NCBI RefSeq assembly: GCF_018829635.1
Contig: NZ_JAHKKG010000008.1
Coordinates: 62,001 to 126,000, forward strand
DNA: 64,000 nucleotides
Direction of reading: 5' to 3'
From: Paractinoplanes bogorensis
Lineage (GTDB): Bacteria > Actinomycetota > Actinomycetes > Mycobacteriales > Micromonosporaceae
Shown: in pieces, positions 55,077 to 61,124 of the stretch
How the letters are laid out: each line of letters begins with the position of its first letter
How positions within the stretch are numbered: position 1 is the stretch's first letter
Translations under genes and position numbers: made by a program
Notes under the pieces: model-generated
Database searches by the model: none
Seen by the model: only the letters and a program-made list of their open reading frames with translations
Told to the model about the DNA's origin: nothing

Positions 55077-56766
55077 GGATGCTCCAGAAGATGCTGTAGA
55101 GAGGCGTGTCCCGGGTCGGCACGAACAGCTGCCCGTCGCTCTGCTCGGCGATCGCGCGCAGCTCCCGCTCCCACTGCGAGCCGCCACCCGCGCCCTCCGG
55201 ACCGGCATCGGCCTGGTAACCGGCGCAGGTGGTGGTGTTCTGCTCGCCCGAGTCGAAGGCGATCGTGTAGATGCGTACGGCACGCTCGGCTGCCGACAGC
55301 TTGGCCCGGAACTTCTGGTAGTCGCCGTAGTTGGCCCCGCAGTTGTTCTGCCCGTCCGAGAACAGCACGATCGACGTGCTCTCCGGCTTCAACCCGGCCC
55401 GGACCAGCTGGTGCGCGCGTTCGAGGGCGTCGTACATGGCCGTGTTGCCCTGGGCCCGCAGTTCCGTACGGGCGTACGCCTGAATGGCCTTCAGCGCCGG
55501 TGCGGTGCTCTCGTCGGCCGGCAGCACGAACTGGCGGGGCGGCTCGGCCCGGCTGTTGAACGGCACGAAGTCGACCCGCTCGCCCGGCAGGAAGCTGAAG
55601 TACGTCGTCGGGTCGTCCGGATTGCTGCCGGTCAGCCCGATCAGCGCCTGCCGCAGCAACGGCATGTTGGTGTCCATCGAGCCCGACACGTCGAGCACGA
55701 ACACCATCCGGGACGGCGGCCGCACCTGCTCGCGGTAGCGGTCGACCAGCTTGCGCAGCACCTCGGGATCGGTCGGATAGCGCAGCTGAGGCACCGGCAC
55801 CGCGGCCGGATCCGGGGCCACGGCCGGGTTGCCGGGCCGGCGGGCGGTCGCGTCGCGGATCTTCTCCTGGGTGGCCGGGGCGAACAGCCAGCGCCACAGC
55901 CGGTCGAACGTGTCCTGCTCGCGGGCGGTGGCGCCGCGCAGCAGGGTGAGCCGATATTCGGCGACGATCGTGCCCTCGCCCGGGTAGATCGCGGTGAGCC
56001 GGCACGCCTCGGGCAGCGTGGCCGACATCCGCCGCACCTCGGACTCGTAGATGACCAGCCCGTCCACGCCCTCGGGGCTGGCCTTGCGCCCGCACTCGGC
56101 GCGGCCCGTGCCGACCTGGCGCACGTACGCGTCGGAGAGCACCCGCGAGGTGTCGGCGGCCAGGTGGTGGCCGGTGAAGAAGCGGCTCAGGTACGGCTGC
56201 ATGCGCGGGATGTCGTCCGCGGTCACTGGCAAGCCGGTGCCGGCGGCCGCGGTCGCCACCGCGGTCAGCCCGGCCAGGCCCGAGTTGGAGTGGTCGGGAC
56301 GGGTCATCCCGTAGCGGAAACGGCCCTGGGCGATCGCCCCGACGATCGCGTTCCAGCTCGCCGAACGGCCGCTGCTCCAGCCGAGCTGATCGGCCAGCGC
56401 CGCCCGCACGCCGAACACGACGGGGGAGCGCATCAGCGGTGGAGACTGCCGCAGCAGCGCCTTCCGGCTGTCCGGCCACATGCCGAAGAACTGGTCGGCG
56501 CCGAACCAGACGGCGTCGTACCGCTGGGCCGCTTCCGGGTCGGCCAGCTCCTGGGCACCCTCTACTGAGCCCGTACGGGAAAGCTCGATCTTGATCTTCA
56601 AAGCCTGCTCGGCCTCGCGCAGGATGCCGCTCATGTCCTCGAGCTCGCTGCCGGCCAGGATGCGCAGCACCGGCGGGTCCTCGCTCGGACCCGATTCGCA
56701 GGCGGCCACCGGCACGACGATCATGGCGGCCAGCAGCAGGCTCAGGGCCCTACGCGCACGTCGCAC
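55063..56766 (-). CDS. Lipoprotein with solute-binding-like and vWA domains
   Basis: 567 residues. Lipobox VAAC at the end of 'RRALSLLLAAMIVVPVAACESG'. Residues 30-340 resemble a type-2 solute-binding protein (VLRILAGSELEDMSGILREAEQALKIKIELSRTGS ... YDAVWFGADQFFG); residues 350-540 are a von Willebrand A domain with a complete MIDAS: DVSGSMD, then LFSDGQNNCG. GTG 56766 overlaps the preceding gene by 17 bases. CGTACGGGAAAG at 56572 encodes LSRTG. Such SBP-vWA proteins occur in actinobacteria, but their function is not established to my knowledge. Confidence 0.87.
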   Translation of the reverse strand: MRRARRALSLLLAAMIVVPVAACESGPSEDPPVLRILAGSELEDMSGILREAEQALKIKIELSRTGSVEGAQELADPEAAQRYDAVWFGADQFFGMWPDSRKALLRQSPPLMRSPVVFGVRAALADQLGWSSGRSASWNAIVGAIAQGRFRYGMTRPDHSNSGLAGLTAVATAAAGTGLPVTADDIPRMQPYLSRFFTGHHLAADTSRVLSDAYVRQVGTGRAECGRKASPEGVDGLVIYESEVRRMSATLPEACRLTAIYPGEGTIVAEYRLTLLRGATAREQDTFDRLWRWLFAPATQEKIRDATARRPGNPAVAPDPAAVPVPQLRYPTDPEVLRKLVDRYREQVRPPSRMVFVLDVSGSMDTNMPLLRQALIGLTGSNPDDPTTYFSFLPGERVDFVPFNSRAEPPRQFVLPADESTAPALKAIQAYARTELRAQGNTAMYDALERAHQLVRAGLKPESTSIVLFSDGQNNCGANYGDYQKFRAKLSAAERAVRIYTIAFDSGEQNTTTCAGYQADAGPEGAGGGSQWERELRAIAEQSDGQLFVPTRDTPLYSIFWSIRGYQ

Positions 56767-57928
56767 CGGCCCGGTCCTTTCCGTAGACGCCCGCGACGAC
56801 GGTGTCGAGGAACGAGTTCCACAGTGCCTGTGGTGGCACGGGTACCGGTGGCCCGGGCAGGTCGACGGCGGCGCCCCGGTCGGCGTTCTCGTCGGCGAAC
56901 ACCGCGGCGTCACCGGCCGGCCGGAACCCGTGCCGGGCGGCCAGCCGGCGCAGCTCCGGATCGCCGGTCAGTACCGTCGCCACCTCGGTGCCCCGGGGTT
57001 TCAGGGCGGCGATCGCGTGGGTGCTCGAGACGCTGCGCAGCGGATAGAGCATGATCCGCTCGAGCGTCACCTTGGTGCCGTCGACGGCGGTGACGCGGCT
57101 GACCAGGCCGGCCGGATCCTGGCGGACGGCGTCGAGGAACTGGGCCTCGTAGACCACCTGCAGCGGCAACTGGTAGCCCTCGGCCGAGAAGTACTGGTCG
57201 AACGGTTCCTCGCTGGTCAGGCCGGTGCTGCCCTGGGCGCGGAACAGGCTCTCCATCCGATCGGTGACCGCGCCCGGGTCGGGCGACGCGATCGGCCGGT
57301 CGCCGTTGGCCGCATAGCTGGTCAGGGCGAGCAGCAGTTCGGCCGAGTTGGACGTGTCGAGCCGGGTGCTGAGCAGCACGGCCCGCTGGAAGGTGGGGTA
57401 GGGCGGGGCGAGCCGGAGATCGCCCCACCGCTTGCCCGCCGTGAACACGTCGTCGAGGTAGCGCTCGACGTCGAACGTGCGCAGGTCGGGCGACACCACC
57501 CCGGCCGGCAGCGCGCGGGCCACGTCGCGGTAGGTCGCGACGACCAGCGGCGACGAGAAGACCGGGATCGGAGCGGCCACGACTCCCTGCTTGGCCAGCA
57601 CGCCCGCGGCCGCCGGTTCGCTTCCGGGGAACGCGAAGTCGTAGGCCGCCAGGTCGCTGTCGCAGGCCATGGTGCGCGACCCGGCCGACTCCACGGTGAC
57701 GTCGAGGCCGTGCCGGGCGAACGCGGCCCGGACGTCGGGGTCGGCGAAGAAGGAGAGTTTCTCGGAGCCGACCAGTCCGTGAACTTTGAACAGATCACAG
57801 GTCAACAGATAGGGAATCTGGATGGCGCAGGCCCTCGCGCGGTGACCGGAGGAGGCCGACCATCCACCGAGGACTATCAGAAGCGCTAGGAAACTGCCGA
57901 GGATCGCCCTGCTGAGCTGGGATTTCAT
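56750..57928 (-). CDS. Exported solute-binding-like protein
   Basis: 392 residues. N-terminal membrane/signal segment LSRAILGSFLALLIVLGGWSASS, then a type-2 periplasmic-binding-like fold with 'FFADPDVRAAFARHGLDVTVESAGSRTMACDSDLAAYDFAFPG' and 'FSSPLVVATYRDVARAL', resembling molybdate/sulfate-type binding proteins and the N-terminal half of the next gene. No lipobox is seen; Cys residues at RACAIQIPYLLTCD and the C-terminal ATCA may form disulphides. ATG 57928 taken; GTG 57934 possible. No ABC permease or ATPase is nearby. Confidence 0.82.
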   Translation of the reverse strand: MKSQLSRAILGSFLALLIVLGGWSASSGHRARACAIQIPYLLTCDLFKVHGLVGSEKLSFFADPDVRAAFARHGLDVTVESAGSRTMACDSDLAAYDFAFPGSEPAAAGVLAKQGVVAAPIPVFSSPLVVATYRDVARALPAGVVSPDLRTFDVERYLDDVFTAGKRWGDLRLAPPYPTFQRAVLLSTRLDTSNSAELLLALTSYAANGDRPIASPDPGAVTDRMESLFRAQGSTGLTSEEPFDQYFSAEGYQLPLQVVYEAQFLDAVRQDPAGLVSRVTAVDGTKVTLERIMLYPLRSVSSTHAIAALKPRGTEVATVLTGDPELRRLAARHGFRPAGDAAVFADENADRGAAVDLPGPPVPVPPQALWNSFLDTVVAGVYGKDRAGATCA

Positions 57929-57973
57929 ACCCACCCGACCATTGACGGACGTCTGCCCGTCCAGGGTAGAACC

Positions 57974-60343
57974 TCAGCGCACGTGCACCCGCGCGTCCTC
58001 CTCGAGGTGGTAGCGCCACCGCATCAGCTCGGCCTCCGGATGCCCGGCCAGCTCGAGCACATCCTCGGCCGGCAACCGGCCCAGCAAGGCGTGCTCGGGG
58101 TCCTGGAACGGCCGGCTCGCCTCGTCGAGCCGGCGCCACACCGCCTGGTTCGCCTTCGGCGCGCACAGCAGCACCCGTGTCGCCGTATAGTCGCCGCTGT
58201 CGCGCAGGGCGTCGGCCAGGGCGAGCAGGCGCATCTGCTCGTTGTCGACCCGGAATGGGCAGCCGCCGTCCGGGTGGGCGACCGTCGCCGGGGCCAGCAC
58301 CTCGAAGTAGCGCGGCGCGGGCTGGGCCGGGTCGTGGCGGCGGGTCTGGAAGCAGGCCGCCGGGTCGCCGCCGAACGGGGCCGCCGTCCGGCACGCCGAA
58401 CGCCGCGGGTTGGCCGCGGACTGGTGGTACTGGCACTCGTCGAAACCCTCCTCGACGAGCTTGACGCAGACCAGCAGGGCGACCGGCTCCAGATCGTCGG
58501 CGAACCCCCGCAGCAGCACGTCGACCCCGGTCAGGCCGTCACGCAGCCGGTTCTCGGGATCGCGCCAGAACAGCTGCGGCGCCTCGGCCCGCAGCACCGG
58601 CATCCCCTGCGCCTCGAAGATCGCCGCCACCCCGTCCGGCGTGAGCGGGCCGAACAGGTTGATCGCGAACGCCGGCATCGAGGTCACGCGGCGGGTGGCG
58701 GGCTGGAACCCGCGCGCCTTGAGGTCCTCGTGGGCCCGCCGGGCCGATTCGATGATCGGGGCCTCCGGCGTCGGCCACGACGGGCCGCCGGCCGCGCTGG
58801 TCAGCGCGGCCTGCATCCGGGCGGCCCAGCGCGGTGACGGGCGCTCGCCGACCACCGGCGACGTCGACCACGGCATCGTCTGCTCGACGTCGATCGCGGG
58901 ATCCGGGCTGTCGTACCGGTCGACCCGGATCATCTCGGACCGCAGCGGCCAGCCGGCCAGCATCTCCAGCTGCACGTCGGTCCACGGGTTGACGGTGGCC
59001 TGGCCGCGCGGGTCACCGACCACGAAGGACAGCATCACCGGCTCCTCGACCGGCAGATCCTCGACCACCGAGCGCAGCTCGTCGAGGCTCGCCTGGGCCC
59101 AGATCCAGTGATCGATCGCGTGCGGCACGGTCATCACGTCCGGCTCGGTGGCGTCCACGACCACCCGCAGCATCGGTCCCACGGCCAGATCGACCGGCTC
59201 GCCGCCGTGCGAGAACTGCCCGAGCCAGCGCCACCGCGCGGCCCGATCACCCAGCACCCGGCCGAGCCGGCGGTGATGGATGGTGTGGCGGGCGTCCCGG
59301 TCGAGGCGCCACGAGTCGGCGCGGGCGGCGGCGAAGACCTCGGCCCGGGCCGGGATCGGGGCCGGCGTGACCCGGAACCCGTCGTGGATCCAGACCCGGA
59401 TCCGCGGCGCCAGGAACGCGACCCGGCGGCAGGTGACCGCCTCCATCCCGGCCGGCAGGATCAGGTGCAGATCGCGCTCCTCGACCTGCACCAGCCCGAT
59501 GCCGAGGGCCGCGTCGACCAGCTCCCGCGAGGCCCCCCAGGGCACCGCCAGCGCGATCGTCGCGTCGTCCTGGAAGGCCTGGAGCCAGGGCGGGATCCCG
59601 TACTCGGCGCCGATCGGGGGCGCACCCATCCCGGCCCGCCAGGCGATCGCCGCCATCGGCTGCACCGGCGCCTCGGCCAGCTGGTCCTCGATCGCCGCGG
59701 CCAGTTCGCCCGGGGTCGAGCCGTGCCGGGCCATCCCGGCCAGATCGATGTAGCCGTCGTCGAAGTAGGCGCCACCGGTCGGGCTGAGCGCGCACGTCTC
59801 GGTGGAATGGACCAGGAACCACGTGCCCTCGCGGTCGAAGGCGTCGGCCATCGCCACCGGCCCGCCGATCTGCTTCACGACCTTGGCGTAGGGCACGGCT
59901 CGCACGTACGGGCCTGGCCGCACCCCGCGGGCGGTGCGCAGCATCAGCGCCACCTGCCACATCAGCGGCACCTGGGCCTGGGCCTGCGCATGCCGGCAGC
60001 GCTCGTGGCCCACCCCACCGGCGGGCAGGTCGGCCAGCCGGTGCTCCACGACCTGGGCCCACGAGGCGACATCGGCCTCCGGCGGTTCGATCCTTCCCCC
60101 GTACGGGTTCTCGACCGCACAGTCCACCGACTGGAACTCGAACGACGTGAGCAGGTCGTCGCCCCGCGGCACCGGGGAGAGCCCGATCCGGTGGTAGAGC
60201 TGCGCGGTGAGATCCACGCTGAGCCGCATCGCCCGCCACGCCGCGACGTCCTCGAGGCTCGATCCGGCCATGATCCGGCCGTTGCCGTCCTCGGTGCGGG
60301 CCCGCCAGAACGGGTCGTCGGTCACCAGGGGTTGCCGCAACAT
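57974..60343 (-). CDS. Large protein of unknown function, core of the module
   Basis: 789 residues, no signal peptide and no TM helix. N-terminus MLRQPLVTDDPFWRARTEDGNGRIMAGSS. Features: 'TWFLVHSTETCALSPTGGAYFDDGYIDLAGM' and 'WRAGMGAPPIGAEYGIPPWLQAF' in the middle, 'WRLDRDARHTIHHRRLGRVLGDRA' with a His/Arg cluster, a C-terminal Cys-rich patch (LLVCVKLVEEGFDECQYHQSAANPRRSACRT ... PAACFQTRRHD ... GGCPFRVD), and a helical end. The Cys/His patch may bind metal. Not recognised. ATG 60343 has GAAGGA upstream and lies 11 bases after the stop of the gene before it. Confidence 0.8.
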   Translation of the reverse strand: MLRQPLVTDDPFWRARTEDGNGRIMAGSSLEDVAAWRAMRLSVDLTAQLYHRIGLSPVPRGDDLLTSFEFQSVDCAVENPYGGRIEPPEADVASWAQVVEHRLADLPAGGVGHERCRHAQAQAQVPLMWQVALMLRTARGVRPGPYVRAVPYAKVVKQIGGPVAMADAFDREGTWFLVHSTETCALSPTGGAYFDDGYIDLAGMARHGSTPGELAAAIEDQLAEAPVQPMAAIAWRAGMGAPPIGAEYGIPPWLQAFQDDATIALAVPWGASRELVDAALGIGLVQVEERDLHLILPAGMEAVTCRRVAFLAPRIRVWIHDGFRVTPAPIPARAEVFAAARADSWRLDRDARHTIHHRRLGRVLGDRAARWRWLGQFSHGGEPVDLAVGPMLRVVVDATEPDVMTVPHAIDHWIWAQASLDELRSVVEDLPVEEPVMLSFVVGDPRGQATVNPWTDVQLEMLAGWPLRSEMIRVDRYDSPDPAIDVEQTMPWSTSPVVGERPSPRWAARMQAALTSAAGGPSWPTPEAPIIESARRAHEDLKARGFQPATRRVTSMPAFAINLFGPLTPDGVAAIFEAQGMPVLRAEAPQLFWRDPENRLRDGLTGVDVLLRGFADDLEPVALLVCVKLVEEGFDECQYHQSAANPRRSACRTAAPFGGDPAACFQTRRHDPAQPAPRYFEVLAPATVAHPDGGCPFRVDNEQMRLLALADALRDSGDYTATRVLLCAPKANQAVWRRLDEASRPFQDPEHALLGRLPAEDVLELAGHPEAELMRWRYHLEEDARVHVR

Positions 60344-60354
60344 CGCGCCATCCT

Positions 60355-61032
60355 TCAGTTCAGGAATTCGCTGAAACACGTGTGCAGCACGGCGTGCACC
60401 TTGCGGTCGTGCTCGGCGTAGATCTCGGGCATCGAGTACGCCTGGTCCTTGCCGTACGCGTAGCCGTCGGTGTCGAGCAGCGCGACCGTCTCGCCGTCGC
60501 GCACCACGTGCCAGAACCGCTGGACCCAGGCCAACGGATCGTCCTCGTCCGCCATCGTCGCGATCCGTTCGGCGGCGGGCGCGAAGTCCAGCACGCCGCC
60601 GCGTACCTGGGCCACGCCGTCGGTGAGGTCGGACAGCTCGGCGCGCACCTGCAGACGTGCGCGGTCGTTGGCGGTCAACGCGACCAGGGCCGCCGCGACC
60701 CGGTACATGAGCGTGCCCGGCGTGGCGGCCGGGGTCTTCCGGGGCGACGTCAGCCCGGCCGCCTTCTCGACGAACGTGACCATGTGCATCGGGTCCGGGG
60801 CGTCGAAGGCGGGCGTGATCGGCAGCCCGGCCCAGCCGCCGGTGTGCAGGTGCCCGCTCATCTCGAGCGAGGCCACCACGTCGGAGCCGCGCAGCAGCGT
60901 CAGGCAGTCGCCCGCGCCGGGTGGGCGGACCGCCTCCACGACGGTCAGGCCCGGGTGTCGCCGGGCCAGGGTCGCGGCGATCCACCAGAGCTGCGCCTCG
61001 CCGATACGCGGCGCCGGTTCGACCAGGAGCAT
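60355..61032 (-). CDS. Hypothetical protein, first gene of the module
   Basis: 225 residues: MLLVEPAPRIGEAQLWWIAATLARRHPGLTVVEAVRPPGAGDCLTLLRG. It looks alpha/beta and soluble; a late motif VALLDTDGYAYGKDQAYSMPEIYAEHDRK contains another YGK, encoded here by GTACGGCAAGG on the minus strand. ATG 61032 is leaderless behind TACCGT, which fixes the start. It leads the five-gene minus-strand operon and is divergent from recC, 92 bases away. Confidence 0.78.
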   Translation of the reverse strand: MLLVEPAPRIGEAQLWWIAATLARRHPGLTVVEAVRPPGAGDCLTLLRGSDVVASLEMSGHLHTGGWAGLPITPAFDAPDPMHMVTFVEKAAGLTSPRKTPAATPGTLMYRVAAALVALTANDRARLQVRAELSDLTDGVAQVRGGVLDFAPAAERIATMADEDDPLAWVQRFWHVVRDGETVALLDTDGYAYGKDQAYSMPEIYAEHDRKVHAVLHTCFSEFLN

Positions 61033-61038
61033 CGCGTC

Positions 61039-61044
61039 ACGGTA
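61039..61044 (-). promoter_or_regulatory. Leaderless -10 of the five-gene module
   Basis: TACCGT on the minus strand, 6 bases before ATG 61032. Confidence 0.5.
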
Positions 61045-61124
61045 AGTCCGCCTAACGGGCCGGTGCGACGGAAATGCGAATTTTGGTCGCCTTGCAACCG
61101 AGATCGTCAACCCTGGTTCCCGTC

